A program made the position numbers and the translations under genes. Below, in pieces: positions 17,173-29,280 of a DNA stretch of 64,000 bases. A model generated the notes under the pieces. The model was not told the origin of the DNA. It searched no databases and saw only the letters and a list, made by a program, of their open reading frames with translations. The stretch's first letter is position 1, and every line of letters begins with the position of its first letter. The DNA comes from Hyphomicrobiaceae bacterium (GTDB taxonomy: Bacteria; Pseudomonadota; Alphaproteobacteria; Rhizobiales; Hyphomicrobiaceae): positions 1 through 64,000 of the forward strand of contig JACKJI010000002.1 of NCBI GenBank assembly GCA_020638035.1. Direction: 5' to 3'.

Positions 17173-18390
17173 ATGACTTGCTTTTTCCCGTTCAGCAGTT
17201 GGCCCCGCGCAGGAGTCCTGTGTTTCGGCTGGCCTGCCGGCGCCGCGGATCGGATCTGGACTTCGATCGGCTTGGCGCTCCTCGCACTCGTCCCGCTCTC
17301 CCACGCGCCGGGCAAGGCCGCGGCCGCCGGCTCCCGTCAGCGCGTGTTAGAAGCTTGCTTTGCGCCCGCGGATCTCGCAGCACGGGCCGGTGAGCGCACA
17401 CCACGCAAGGGGCAGCGCGCCTTCGACCAGCCCGAGCCGCGCGTCGCCCTGCGCCCGTTTGCACCGGTGCCGGCGGAGCTGCGGGGTGCCATCCGTCGCG
17501 TCAGGTTGCCAGCGGGAAAAAAACTCGTCGCGCTGACACTCGACCTGTGCGAGCAGCCGGGCGAGATCGCCGGCTACGACGGTGCCATCATCGACTATCT
17601 GCGCCGTGAGGGTGTCAAGGCGACGCTGTTTGTCGGCGGCAAGTGGATGCGCTCGCACGAACCCCGCGTGCATCAGCTCATGTCCGATCCGTTGTTCGAG
17701 ATCGCCAACCACTCCACCGCGCATCGCAATCTGCGGCTGCTCTCCGGGCAGCGTCTGACCGACGAGGTCGAGGGCCCGCAACGGGCCTATCAGTCGATCC
17801 ACACCAATCTTGCCGGTAAACAGTGCGTCAAGGATGCCGCCGAAGCATGGCAGGCCGTGCCGTCGCGCATGTCCCTCTTCCGTTTCCCCTTCGGGGCCTG
17901 CAACAAGGCCTCGCTCGACGCCGTCAACGATGCTGGCTTGCTCGCCATCCAATGGGACGTCTCAACCGGTGATCCCTCGCCGTCTCAATCGGCCAATGCA
18001 ATCGCGCGCGAAATCCTGAAGGCAACCCGTCCGGGCTCGATCATCATCGGTCATGCGAATGGCCGCGGCTTTCACACCGCCGATGCGCTCCCGCTGGCAA
18101 TCCCGAAGTTGAAGGCTCAAGGCTATACCTTCGTCACCGTCAGCGAACTGCTCGCTGCGGGCACGCCCGAGATCGTGCAGACCTGTTATAATCTGCGACC
18201 CGGCGATACCGACCGTTACGACAACCTCGCGACGGCGTTCCGCAGCAAGCTTTCCACTGGCGTGCCGAGAAGCGCAGGCACGGGCTCGCCATCTGACGGC
18301 AAGTCACAACGTGACGGTAGCCGCAGGGGCACGGCGGGCACGAACGCGACGACCAGCGGCTGGGGCACGTCGGTCAAACCGCAACCTTAG
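17173..18390 (+). CDS. Polysaccharide deacetylase-like protein (CE4/NodB fold)
   Basis: This exported or membrane-anchored protein of 405 residues has a hydrophobic segment at about 36-46 (IGLALLALVPLSHA). The NodB core runs from residue 115 to 325. Motif 1 reads LTLDLCEQPGE rather than the classical TFDDG, so one of the two adjacent aspartates is absent; motif 2 is intact (NHSTAH), motif 3 reads FRFPFGACN and motif 5 reads IIIGHANG. The C-terminal 80 residues are Ser/Gly/Thr-rich. The substrate is unknown; the substitution suggests a DLCE subfamily or altered metal binding. Confidence 0.85.
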   Translation: MTCFFPFSSWPRAGVLCFGWPAGAADRIWTSIGLALLALVPLSHAPGKAAAAGSRQRVLEACFAPADLAARAGERTPRKGQRAFDQPEPRVALRPFAPVPAELRGAIRRVRLPAGKKLVALTLDLCEQPGEIAGYDGAIIDYLRREGVKATLFVGGKWMRSHEPRVHQLMSDPLFEIANHSTAHRNLRLLSGQRLTDEVEGPQRAYQSIHTNLAGKQCVKDAAEAWQAVPSRMSLFRFPFGACNKASLDAVNDAGLLAIQWDVSTGDPSPSQSANAIAREILKATRPGSIIIGHANGRGFHTADALPLAIPKLKAQGYTFVTVSELLAAGTPEIVQTCYNLRPGDTDRYDNLATAFRSKLSTGVPRSAGTGSPSDGKSQRDGSRRGTAGTNATTSGWGTSVKPQP

Positions 18391-18440
18391 ATCCCTTGCT
18401 CTGGCCTCATGAGCGAACGCTTTCGACGGGATTGGGAGCA

Positions 18441-18986
18441 ATGACTGCGAGGCAAGGCATCGCGAGCGCAAATGGTGCGTTAAGGCCTGTCGCCAGTTTG
18501 CAATTGCGCGATGGTGCCACCGTTACGCTATCGCGCATTGTGGCTCCACTTGCGGCGGGTCATGCGCTGGCTGTCGCCTCGGCAATTGTCGGCATGGATC
18601 CTTGGCGTCGCTACGGCTTTCCGCCGGAGCGACTGACCAGCTTCCTGTCACCATCCGACGAAACAACACCGCGTTACCTGATGTGCTCAGGCGAGGATGT
18701 CGCCGGGCTGATGGCGGTGAAACGCAACTGGATGTTCGGCAGTTACTTGAACATTCTCGCTGTGCTGCCGGCTTATCAGGGACGTGGCATCGGCAGCGCA
18801 GCTCTCGACTGGCTCGAGGCAACCGCCCGCGCAAATGGCGATCGCAACCAATTCGTAGTCACGTCCGCCTTCAACTCTGGAGGGCTCAAGCTCTATACCC
18901 GGCACGGCTTCACGCCCATTGCCGAGATGCCAGGGCTGATCGCTGACGGCGAAACCGAGATCCTGTTGCGCAAGCGTCTGGCTTGA
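18441..18986 (+). CDS. GNAT-family N-acetyltransferase
   Basis: This encodes 181 residues with the acetyl-CoA pyrophosphate loop LAVLPAYQGRGIGSAALDWLE at about 112-132 and a C-terminal beta strand pair (GLKLYTRHGFTPIAEM) typical of GNAT enzymes. It is cytoplasmic; the acceptor is unknown. The ATG at 18441 is preferred over 18396. It is 50 bp behind the deacetylase and may be in the same transcript. It converges on the acuI-like gene with only 50 bp between stops. Confidence 0.85.
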   Translation: MTARQGIASANGALRPVASLQLRDGATVTLSRIVAPLAAGHALAVASAIVGMDPWRRYGFPPERLTSFLSPSDETTPRYLMCSGEDVAGLMAVKRNWMFGSYLNILAVLPAYQGRGIGSAALDWLEATARANGDRNQFVVTSAFNSGGLKLYTRHGFTPIAEMPGLIADGETEILLRKRLA

Positions 18987-19036
18987 GCGCTACGATCAGA
19001 TCCTACGCCTGGCGCAAGAGCACATGCGATGATGCC

Positions 19037-20023
19037 TCATGCCACCTCGATGACGATGCGGCCGCGCACCTGGCCGGCAATGATCTGCGGTGCAAGAGCC
19101 TCGACGTCCCGAAGCGGCTTTGTCACCGTGAGCCCGGCGAGCTTGGCCTTGTCGAGATCGACGGCAAGCCGACGCCATGCCTCCACACGCTTGGCTTTGG
19201 GTGCATAGACGCTGTCGATGCCGGCCAACGTCACACCGCGCAGAATGAAAGGCGCGACAGACGTATTGAGATCCATGCCCTGCGCCAGTCCGCACGCCGA
19301 AACCGTGCCGTGCAGCTTGGTCTGCGAGATCGCATTGGCGAGCGTATTTGATCCGGCCACGTCGACGACGCCTGCCCAGCGCTCCTTGCCGAGGGGACGT
19401 GGCGTTCCCGACAGTTCCTCTCGGCCAATAATCTCCTTGGCGCCGAGCCCTTCGAGGAAGGCTGCCTCCTGCGGCCGTCCGGTCGAGGCGATAACGTGAT
19501 GACCGAGTTTTGACAGCACGGCGACGGCGACCGAGCCGACGCCACCGGCCGCGCCCGTCACCAGCACAGGTCCGCTCTCGGGCGTCACTCCATTTGCTTC
19601 CAGCGCAAGGATGCACAACATCGCCGTGTATCCCGCCGTGCCGATCGCCATCGCGTCAGCGGATGAGAATGTTTCAGGGAGCTTGACCAGCCAGTCACCT
19701 TTGACTCGCGCAAGCTGCGCATAGCCACCGTGATGCGTCTCACCCAACCCCCAGCCGTTCAGCACCACCTTGTCACCGGGTTTGAACTCGGGGTGCGCGG
19801 ACTCGAGCACTTCGCCAGCAAAGTCGATGCCCGGGATGAGCGGCCATTTGCGGATGATCGGTGCCTTGCCGGTCAGGGCCAGGCCGTCCTTGTAATTGAT
19901 CGTCGTGTGCCTGATGCGCACCACGACGTCGCCGTCCATCAGGTCGTCACGACCGAGCTCTGTCCACGCGAACTTCGGACCCTGCTCCGACTTGGTGGCC
20001 AGCAAGGCCTGGAAACGCTCCAT
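19037..20023 (-). CDS. acuI: AcuI/YhdH-type NADPH:acrylyl-CoA reductase (MDR family)
   Basis: This zinc-free medium-chain dehydrogenase/reductase has 328 residues. The N-terminal GroES-like domain (TINYKDGLALTGK, GIDFAGEV) and the Rossmann motif TGAAGGVGSVAVAVLSKLGH match the YhdH/AcuI branch, which reduces acryloyl-CoA to propionyl-CoA with NADPH and protects cells from acrylate. Other quinone-oxidoreductase-like activities are possible. The start has GGGAG eight bases upstream. No DMSP or propionate genes are adjacent, so the physiological role is inferred from the family only. Confidence 0.85.
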   Translation of the reverse strand: MERFQALLATKSEQGPKFAWTELGRDDLMDGDVVVRIRHTTINYKDGLALTGKAPIIRKWPLIPGIDFAGEVLESAHPEFKPGDKVVLNGWGLGETHHGGYAQLARVKGDWLVKLPETFSSADAMAIGTAGYTAMLCILALEANGVTPESGPVLVTGAAGGVGSVAVAVLSKLGHHVIASTGRPQEAAFLEGLGAKEIIGREELSGTPRPLGKERWAGVVDVAGSNTLANAISQTKLHGTVSACGLAQGMDLNTSVAPFILRGVTLAGIDSVYAPKAKRVEAWRRLAVDLDKAKLAGLTVTKPLRDVEALAPQIIAGQVRGRIVIEVA

Positions 20024-20683
20024 GAGATCATCTCCCGTTCGTGGGGTTGCTCATTTGATCGTCGGGCAGCATCGGCAATGCGTCCTGGCCCGCAATAAGA
20101 CCTTAGCATGCGCATCGTCCACCTTCGGCGTGCAAGAACGAGGCGTCCGAAGTTAGCCGCGCTCACGATGGCGGGACACTCGACAGACTGCGTTAACCCA
20201 AGGCTGCACACGACGGTGACTCGCGCCAATGTCGATCTGCGCCGTACACATTTGCGCAACGAAATTGCCACCGGTTTGCCGCAATTGAGCGCGCCCGTCG
20301 CCGGTTGATACTGCTTTTTCCCCGTCCGAGTTCATCGCGCCGCACAATGGTATTTCAAACAATTTGTTTCAGCCAATACTTCCGCATCGCTTGTTCAGAA
20401 CCGGGAAATCAGCGTCCTACCAGTGTCTAGGAGCCATATCATCATCTACGAATATGTTGCCGTCGCACCAGTTCTTGGTGTGATCCGAAAACTATTGTTG
20501 CAGGCGCGTGGCTACACTCGCATCGCAGCAACTTTTTTGCTTGGCATGGCACCTTTGTCGCATCTAACGTTTTCCCATTGCGGTGTCCCCTCGGCGCCGC
20601 ACCCACCGGCCAGGGACAGGCCGGCCCGGACCGGCCACCGGTTACGACCGGCAAGGCCATCGGGTAAACGTCAGGAGGCAACG
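20024..20683. other. Long intergenic leader before a small ORF
   Basis: These 660 bp lack a called gene. AT content rises near 20330-20560. A promoter for the small membrane peptide at 20684 should lie here. No RNA family was recognised. Confidence 0.4.
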
Positions 20684-20767
20684 ATGGAAATCAAGACGAG
20701 ATTGAACGTTCTAGCGACGATGATGTCGTTCGTATTCCTCGCTGCAATCGTGTTCGGCATGATTTGA
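20684..20767 (+). CDS. 27-residue single-span membrane peptide
   Basis: This is a very short gene with an AGGAGG six bases upstream of its ATG, the strongest Shine-Dalgarno in the neighbourhood. The peptide has a charged start (MEIKTRLN) and a hydrophobic segment (VLATMMSFVFLAAIVFGMI), so it should insert as a single helix in the inner membrane. Similar short peptides are seen in Hyphomicrobiales, but I know no function. It stands alone, with 660 bp in front and a terminator-bearing structured region behind. Confidence 0.6.
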   Translation: MEIKTRLNVLATMMSFVFLAAIVFGMI

Positions 20768-20998
20768 TCGCCAGGCACGAGCGCTTGATGCACCTGCTGG
20801 ATGCAATTCATCGAATAGTATTTGCGTGAGGCCAAGACCACCTAACATTGCACAGCAGAGCCGAAGTGTGTTGCGTTCGGCATGAAGAACAAGCCCCAGG
20901 TAGAAGTGCTGCTACGTGATCGCGTTTTAGGACTATTGAACGCTTAACGTGCAGCATCCCCCCACGCGAGGTTTGAAGCGGCCAATCATTTCCGCACT

Positions 20999-21098
20999 TG
21001 CCAGCCGCACACCCCCGGCGAGACGCTCATCACGTGTACTCGGCGCGGCTGGCAGACAAACAAGAAAGGCGCGGCCTTAGGCCCGCGCCTTTTGCATT
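20999..21098 (+). ncRNA. Candidate structured small RNA
   Basis: Two strong helices follow one another in a region without ORFs: a perfect 9-bp stem GCCAGCCGC/GCGGCTGGC closing a loop of about 36 nt (about 21001-21057), and then the terminator at 21067-21090. This is the usual layout of a bacterial sRNA or a long 3' UTR of the peptide gene. I could not assign a family. Confidence 0.35.
21067..21098 (+). terminator. Rho-independent terminator
   Basis: The stem AGGCGCGG/CCGCGCCT is perfect over 8 bp with an 8-nt loop and is followed by TTTGCATTTTT. It would end plus-strand transcription from the small peptide gene or from the candidate sRNA. Confidence 0.7.
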
Positions 21099-21327
21099 TT
21101 TGGCCCTACATCACGGCTTCCCAGGCCCAAACATCGGCAAGACGACAGCAGGCCTAGCCCCGCTCGATCGCAGCCTGCGCCCTGATGACACGCTCCAGAA
21201 CATGCTGAGCCTGTACATCTTCAGGCGAAGTGTACTGTGTGATCTTGCGGCGCGCATGCTCCGGGCCAGCGGTGGAGGCATTTCCACGACCGGGTGCACA
21301 GCAAAGCCGCTGTAAATGCCCTGGCGC

Positions 21328-21552
21328 CTATATCGCCTTGACCAGTGCTGCGCGCACCGATTTGGCGATAAGCAGCGCCCACGGCGTCGCATGCATAATG
21401 AAATCGAAAATGTCGATCGGCCGCACGAGCGTACCGCGCGCCAACATCTTCAATTTCTCCCAGATGTGAGGCTCAGGTGCGAATGGCGCAAGGCCGAGCG
21501 TGAGCGCCGCAATTATGGCCAGCGACCAGGGAATGCGGTCCAGAAATTCCAT
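21328..21552 (-). CDS. Small membrane-associated protein, alphaproteobacterial family
   Basis: This encodes 74 residues, MEFLDRIPWSLAIIAALTLG, then a conserved-looking amphipathic stretch (HIWEKLKMLARGTLVRPIDIFDF) and a second hydrophobic patch. Homologues that I recall are annotated as RND transporter-like small proteins, but no RND function is supported by the sequence. The ATG at 21552 has GGAGG 11 bases upstream; the GTG at 21564 is too close to the RBS. It lies just downstream of another small membrane protein on the same strand. Confidence 0.7.
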   Translation of the reverse strand: MEFLDRIPWSLAIIAALTLGLAPFAPEPHIWEKLKMLARGTLVRPIDIFDFIMHATPWALLIAKSVRAALVKAI

Positions 21553-21598
21553 GCCGTGACTCACCTCCTCTAAACCCGCACGCCCTCACGCCGATCAC

Positions 21599-21937
21599 TC
21601 AGCGTCGCAAGAGATATCCGAGGATCGCGCCGATCAACGGAAGATAGAGAGGCGGGAACTTGAAGGGAATTGCGGCAATAAGCTGCGGAAACAACATCAA
21701 GGCCGCACCGATCATGGCGCCAATCAGCGCGCTGGCCAGCGTGCCCGTGGTCGGCATCCGCACTTCTTTCAAGACGAAACAGCCGACGAGACCGACGATC
21801 CAAACGAGCACTGCGTAGATTGCCGCGTGCACGAAAGTCTGCGGATCGCCGGTTATTGGAATGTAGCGCAACACAAATGGCGCGCCGACGAATGCTACGG
21901 CAAATTGAATGACGACGAGAACCAGATAGCCGATCAT
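21599..21937 (-). CDS. Small polytopic membrane protein
   Basis: This 112-residue, very hydrophobic protein has four likely spans: LVLVVIQFAVAFVGAPFVL, an IYAVLVWIVGLVGCFVL segment, a glycine-rich LASALIGAMIGAALMLFP segment and LPLIGAILGYLL. Family not recognised. The ATG at 21937 has GGGGAG six bases upstream. It is followed after 46 bp by the 74-residue membrane protein, so the pair is probably one transcript. Confidence 0.7.
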   Translation of the reverse strand: MIGYLVLVVIQFAVAFVGAPFVLRYIPITGDPQTFVHAAIYAVLVWIVGLVGCFVLKEVRMPTTGTLASALIGAMIGAALMLFPQLIAAIPFKFPPLYLPLIGAILGYLLRR

Positions 21938-22289
21938 CGTATCTCCCCGTTTGCGCGAGCCCTGGTGATTCAGTTCCAACGCTCGGCTCTCAAGCGTCAG
22001 CACGGCCTCTGCTCTGATGCAGGTGGCCGACGTATGCGACGGTTCCGTGTAGCTAGCCCCCCGCGCACGTCCAAGTGCACGACGGCAAGTGTAGCGGAAC
22101 GAGGGCGCACTCAAGGCAGCTTCGATGCCGTTTTCCGATCAGCAAGCGCTTTGCGAGCTTGGCCCGAAACCGAGCATGCGATTCGTACCACGGTGTACCC
22201 GAACCTCGCCTACCACAGCCGGCAGGAAGCGTCGATGACACCTGTGCAAAATGAGATTTGCAAGATGCGCCGCACCGATTGCGACAGCC
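21938..22289. other. Intergenic between metH and the small membrane pair
   Basis: This is about 350 bp. No gene or terminator with a clear T-run was seen. It must carry the promoter of the membrane-protein pair and the end of the metH transcript. Confidence 0.4.
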
Positions 22290-25020
<2,731 letters not shown>

Positions 25021-25207
25021 GGTGAGGTCGCATCAAGCCGCTCTTCTCCAGGGGATCTGGAGAGGGGCACGTCATGGCGAGGCAGATTGGAAAGGGGGGC
25101 GGTCAGCGCGCAGTGGCGCACAGCGGCTCGTCCAGCACGGACAGTGATCCGCCGGGCGGTCGGGGCCGGATGAGCCCGCAATGAGAGGATTGCCAAACCG
25201 GCTGCGT

Positions 25208-25714
25208 TCAGAAGCCGAAATTGGAGCGCAGGAAGGGCACGATGACGAGCCACAGCAGCGTGGTTGCCAGGAATACACCAAGCGTCAGTATGACCGGATC
25301 GCGCCAGCTCCTTGTCGGCGCCAGCACCGATACGCGCGCATCCTGCTCCTGCATGTCGACCTCGACGCCCCGGAACCGCTCCATGGTCGTGTCGCGGACG
25401 ACGTTCGACAGAATCGGAACGAACAGCTTCCAGGCCGAACGCGTCAGCAGGCCCGCCGGCCAGCGGACGGTCGGATCGACGATCCAAAGCTCGGTCACTG
25501 CTCCCGTGCGCTCCGGTTTCAGCTGCGTGCGCACGAACACCGCATAGTTGGGCGGCAGATAGCCGGCCGCGCGCTGGCGCACGAACTCGGTAATCTCGTA
25601 ATCCATGCGCTTGAGTTCGTTGAAGAGCTGCTTGCGGATCTCGTCCGAGACGAGTGAGATCTCCGGATCGGCCGAGCGATAGGTCGCTGGCAGATCGAGT
25701 TTGATGATACGCAT
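25208..25714 (-). CDS. Hypothetical membrane-anchored protein within the met operon
   Basis: This encodes 168 residues starting MRIIKLDLPATYRSADPEIS, with GGGGGA about 10 bases upstream. Most of it is soluble; one hydrophobic segment near the C-terminus (VILTLGVFLATTLLWLVIV) anchors it in the inner membrane. I do not recognise the family. It lies between the two halves of methionine synthase on the same strand, so it is probably in that transcript, but nothing in it points to methionine metabolism. Confidence 0.65.
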   Translation of the reverse strand: MRIIKLDLPATYRSADPEISLVSDEIRKQLFNELKRMDYEITEFVRQRAAGYLPPNYAVFVRTQLKPERTGAVTELWIVDPTVRWPAGLLTRSAWKLFVPILSNVVRDTTMERFRGVEVDMQEQDARVSVLAPTRSWRDPVILTLGVFLATTLLWLVIVPFLRSNFGF

Positions 25715-26202
25715 GGACCAATCCCCCCAACGCGTCGACAGGCCAGCACCATAGCGTGGAGAGCCCCCATGCTTCCAACGCCTCCCGGCAATACAGGGGG
25801 CGGGACATGGTTCGCGTGAAGCTTGCCTGGCGCAGACCCGTGACCGCTGCCATATGCTGAGAGATGGGCTTTGATGTGGCAGATCGGCCCGAACGTGGCT
25901 CACCCGCCACCTCAATGCGCCCCTCCGGTCTTGCAGCAGCCCAGCGCTCCGCACCCGCGCCGGTGTTAACCATCACCGCAATCGTCGGCCCGCAACGAGA
26001 CGGGCAGCGCCCGGGCAAGGCGCGCAGGGCCCGTCGGACGCGAGGTGACGCCCGCACGCCGCCCTGCCGCAGGCTGTGCGAGGCCACCGCTGGTCCGCTC
26101 GAGGCTGCGCGCGCGCTCACGATGATCCCTTCTGCAATCTGCAAATCCGGAGGCCGGCGATATGATCGGGCTTCCACACACGGCCCACAGTGCGTGCGGG
26201 TC
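25715..26202. other. Gap between the MetH homocysteine-domain gene and the membrane-protein gene
   Basis: This is about 490 bp in the middle of the met gene row. A 473-codon minus frame that spans it has no RBS or conserved motifs and overlaps real genes in another frame, so it is rejected. No terminator was found here. Confidence 0.4.
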
Positions 26203-27270
26203 TCATCCCGCAACGAACGGTTCCAGACCCGACAGGCGCATCTTCGGTTCGATCTTAGGGATGGCGCGTGGTTGGTACTTCGCCACGTGCTCGGCGACGT
26301 GGCGGATGTGATCCGGTGTCGAGCCGCAGCAGCCGCCGACGACGTTGACGATGCCGTCCTTCGCCCAAGGTTCGATCTGGCAGGCCATGTCATGCGGTGT
26401 CTCGTCGTACTCGCCCATCGCGTTGGGCAGGCCGGCATTCGGATAGGCCGAGATGCGGGCGTCCGCGATATGGGAAAGATCCGCCAGATAAGGCCGCATC
26501 AGCTCCGCGCCCAGCGCGCAGTTGAGCCCGATCGAGAATGGCCTCAAGTGCCGCATCGAGTACCAGAAGGCCTCCGCCGTCTGCCCGGACAGTGTGCGTC
26601 CGGACCGGTCGGTGATGGTGCCGGAGATCATGATGGGCAGCTCGATCCCCTTTTCCTCGAACACCTCCAGCGTGGCGAAGCCCGCTGCCTTGGCATTCAA
26701 GGTATCGAAGATGGTCTCGATCAGGATGATGTCACAGCCGCCATCCATGAGACCGCGCACCTGCGTCTTGTAGGCCTCGCGCAACTCGTCGAAATCGACA
26801 TTACGGAAGCCCGGATCGTTGACCTTCGGCGAGATCGATGCGGTGCGGTTGGTCGGACCGACCGCACCGGCGACGAAGCGCGGCTTGTCCGGCGTCTTCG
26901 CAGCCCAGGCATCGGCGGCCGCGCGGGCGATTTTCGTCGCCTCGAGGTTCATCTCGTAGCACAGCTCGTCGCTGTCCATGCCGTAGTCCGCCATCGAGAT
27001 CACCTGAGCGTTGAAGGTGTTGGTCTCGATGATGTCAGCACCAGCGTTGAGATACTCCTCGTGGATCTCGCGGATCATGTCGGGCTGCGTCAGCACGAGA
27101 AGGTCGTTGTTCCCCTTCACGTCCTGGTGCCAGTCCTTGAACCGCTCGCCCCGGTAGGTCTCCTCGGTCGGCTTGCGCTTCTGGATCATGGTGCCCATGG
27201 CGCCATCTATAATCAGGATGCGCGCGTTGGCGGCCTTCTCCAGTGCGACCCAGCTCGGCTTTCTTGTCAT
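26203..27270 (-). CDS. metH: Methionine synthase homocysteine S-methyltransferase domain (split MetH)
   Basis: The 355 residues correspond to the N-terminal (beta/alpha)8 module of MetH, which binds zinc and homocysteine. It starts RILIIDGAMGTMIQ and carries the zinc cysteines in IGLNCALGA and GGCCGSTPDHIRHVA. The gene ends right after this module (stop at 26203), so the enzyme is encoded in two pieces and the pterin/cobalamin modules are a separate gene 1.2 kb downstream. The ATG at 27270 follows the end of metF by 25 bp. Split MetH is known from other proteobacteria such as xanthomonads. Confidence 0.93.
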   Translation of the reverse strand: MTRKPSWVALEKAANARILIIDGAMGTMIQKRKPTEETYRGERFKDWHQDVKGNNDLLVLTQPDMIREIHEEYLNAGADIIETNTFNAQVISMADYGMDSDELCYEMNLEATKIARAAADAWAAKTPDKPRFVAGAVGPTNRTASISPKVNDPGFRNVDFDELREAYKTQVRGLMDGGCDIILIETIFDTLNAKAAGFATLEVFEEKGIELPIMISGTITDRSGRTLSGQTAEAFWYSMRHLRPFSIGLNCALGAELMRPYLADLSHIADARISAYPNAGLPNAMGEYDETPHDMACQIEPWAKDGIVNVVGGCCGSTPDHIRHVAEHVAKYQPRAIPKIEPKMRLSGLEPFVAG

Positions 27271-27295
27271 GTGGAACTCATTTTCCTTCTGATTG

Positions 27296-28228
27296 TCACG
27301 CAACCGCCGACCGGCGCTCCAAAGGCGCAGTGGTGAGCGGACGCAAGCCCAGCAGATGGCAGATCGCATAGACCAGATCGGCACGGTTCAACGTATAGAA
27401 GTGGAACTTCTTCACGCCCTGCTCGACCAGCTCCATCACCTGCTCGGTGGCAACCGCGGCGGCAACGAGCTGCTGCGTCGCTGCATCCTGCTCCAGCCCC
27501 TCGAAGCGGCGGGCGAGCCACGCCGGCACGGATGCCCCCGTGCGCACGGCAAAGCCCGCTACCTGGCGGAAGTTGTGGATCGGCACGATGCCGGGCGTGA
27601 TCGGCACCCAGATGCCGGATGCCCGCGCGCGCTCCAGGAAGCGCAAAAAGTGAGCGTTGTCGAAGCCGAACTGCGTGATGATACGATCGGCGCCGGCATC
27701 CACCTTGGCCTTCAGGTTGTCGATGTCGGCCTGCACCGTCGGGCTTTCTGGATGCTTCTCGGGATAACCGCCGACCGAGATCTCGAAGTTGGCGATCTTC
27801 TTCAGTCCCGCTACGAGATCGGCCGCATTCGCATAGCCGCCCGGATGCGGCTCGTAGCGCTGCCCGACGCCAGCCGCCGGGTCACCACGCAGCGCCACGA
27901 TGTGACGAACGCCTGCATCCCAATAGGCACGTGCGACCGCATCCACCTCCTCCTTCGTCGCATCAACGCAGGTGAGGTGGGCCGCAGGCCTCAGCGCCGT
28001 CTCCTTGACGATGCGCGCAACAGTGGAATGCGTGCGCTCGCGCGTCGAACCACCGGCTCCATAGGTGACCGAGACGAACTCGGGCGCGAGCGGGCTGAGG
28101 CGCTCGATCGCGGACCAAAGTGCCTGCTCCATTTTCTCGTTCTTCGGCGGAAAGAACTCGAAGGAAACATCGATGTCACCAGCACCCAGCAGCCGGCTCT
28201 TTCGCTCGCGCGTCTCGTTCATATTCAT
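27296..28228 (-). CDS. metF: Methylenetetrahydrofolate reductase
   Basis: MetF reduces 5,10-methylene-THF to 5-methyl-THF with FAD, supplying the methyl group used by MetH. The 310 residues show VSFEFFPPKNEKMEQ, SVTYGAGGSTRERT, HLTCVDAT and ALRGDP, all family landmarks. The ATG at 28228 overlaps the stop of the upstream ArsR-methyltransferase gene in an ATGA, which implies translational coupling. The MetH homocysteine domain follows after 25 bp. Confidence 0.96.
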   Translation of the reverse strand: MNMNETRERKSRLLGAGDIDVSFEFFPPKNEKMEQALWSAIERLSPLAPEFVSVTYGAGGSTRERTHSTVARIVKETALRPAAHLTCVDATKEEVDAVARAYWDAGVRHIVALRGDPAAGVGQRYEPHPGGYANAADLVAGLKKIANFEISVGGYPEKHPESPTVQADIDNLKAKVDAGADRIITQFGFDNAHFLRFLERARASGIWVPITPGIVPIHNFRQVAGFAVRTGASVPAWLARRFEGLEQDAATQQLVAAAVATEQVMELVEQGVKKFHFYTLNRADLVYAICHLLGLRPLTTAPLERRSAVA

Positions 28229-29244
28229 GTCCTCTCGAGCTTGCGTTCTGCCGGCGCTGTTTTGCGTGCGTGCGCCACTTCGGCGGGCTTCTCGGCAGTC
28301 CAAATGGAAACAGTTAGGTGATCTGTGGCCTCGCTGGCTGGCGGGCTCAGAGTGCGAACTTCGCCGGGCCTCAGCCCCGCCGCTTCCAGCCAGTCCTCGA
28401 TCTGAGCGGTAGCAAAGCCGAGCCGCTCATGAGCGAAACGCTCGCGCAGTTCTTCGAGCGCATGCGGTGCGAAGTCGACGATCATCAGCCGCCCGCCAGC
28501 TACCAGCACGCGTGCCGCTTCCCGCAACGCGCGCTGCGGATCCGACAGGAAGTGAAGGACCTGATGCATTACAATCGCCGAGGCCGTGCCATCCTCGACC
28601 GACAGGTTGTAGAGATCGCCATGCCGCACCTGCGCCTTGTCGAGGCCCGCTGCGGCGAGCTTGGAACGTGCGTATGCCAGCATGGACTGGTTGAGGTCGA
28701 TACCGAGACCCTGGCGATAACGCTCGCCCAACAGCTCGAGAATACGGCCCGTGCCGGTGCCGAGATCGACGAGCAGATCGAACGGCCCTGCCCCCAGCAT
28801 TTCCGACATCGCCTGTTCAACGGCGGCTTCGGAGATGTGAAGGGCGCGGATGCGGTCCCAGTCCGCCGCGTGCGCCTCGAAGAATGCCTGCGCGGCTGCC
28901 TCGCGCTCGCGCTTGACGACGGCTGCGCGCTCCTGGTCGCGCAGAAGGACGAAGTCACCCAAATCGGCGGCCTCAAGGATGCGGCGAACGAGTTCTCCTC
29001 CGCGCGTTCCGTCGGCAACATAGAAATAGACCCAGCTGCCCTCGCGAAACCGGTCGATGAGACCGGCTTCGTTGAGCAGCTTCAAATGGCGTGAAATGCG
29101 TGGCTGGCTCTGTCCGAGGATCTGGGTCAGATCCTTCACATTGAGTTCGCCCGCCGCCAGCAGCTGGAGAATCCGCAGTCGCGTCGGCTCGGCCGCGGCC
29201 TTGAGCGCGGCGACGAGGTCGCGGGTTTCGTAATTCATGGACAT
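28225..29244 (-). CDS. ArsR-type regulator fused to a SAM-dependent methyltransferase
   Basis: The 339 residues combine an N-terminal winged helix (EPTRLRILQLLAAGELNVKDL, SQPRISRHLKLLNEAGLIDR) with a class I methyltransferase (LLVDLGTGTGRILELLGERY, DLNQSMLAYAR). The position in front of metF and metH fits the SahR group, which senses S-adenosylhomocysteine and controls the SAM cycle; SAH binding by the methyltransferase-like domain would give the sensor. Whether it still methylates anything is unknown. A near-perfect palindrome lies 37 bp upstream of the start, so autoregulation is likely. First gene of the met operon. Confidence 0.9.
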   Translation of the reverse strand: MSMNYETRDLVAALKAAAEPTRLRILQLLAAGELNVKDLTQILGQSQPRISRHLKLLNEAGLIDRFREGSWVYFYVADGTRGGELVRRILEAADLGDFVLLRDQERAAVVKREREAAAQAFFEAHAADWDRIRALHISEAAVEQAMSEMLGAGPFDLLVDLGTGTGRILELLGERYRQGLGIDLNQSMLAYARSKLAAAGLDKAQVRHGDLYNLSVEDGTASAIVMHQVLHFLSDPQRALREAARVLVAGGRLMIVDFAPHALEELRERFAHERLGFATAQIEDWLEAAGLRPGEVRTLSPPASEATDHLTVSIWTAEKPAEVAHARKTAPAERKLERT

Positions 29245-29280
29245 GGGTCGCGGTCGCTCCGCTCTGAAACTCCCCGGAAG

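Noticed and set aside
25864..27336. 490-codon plus-strand frame opposite the MetH homocysteine domain
   Set aside because: Antisense of a clear MetH domain; no start signal and no motif.
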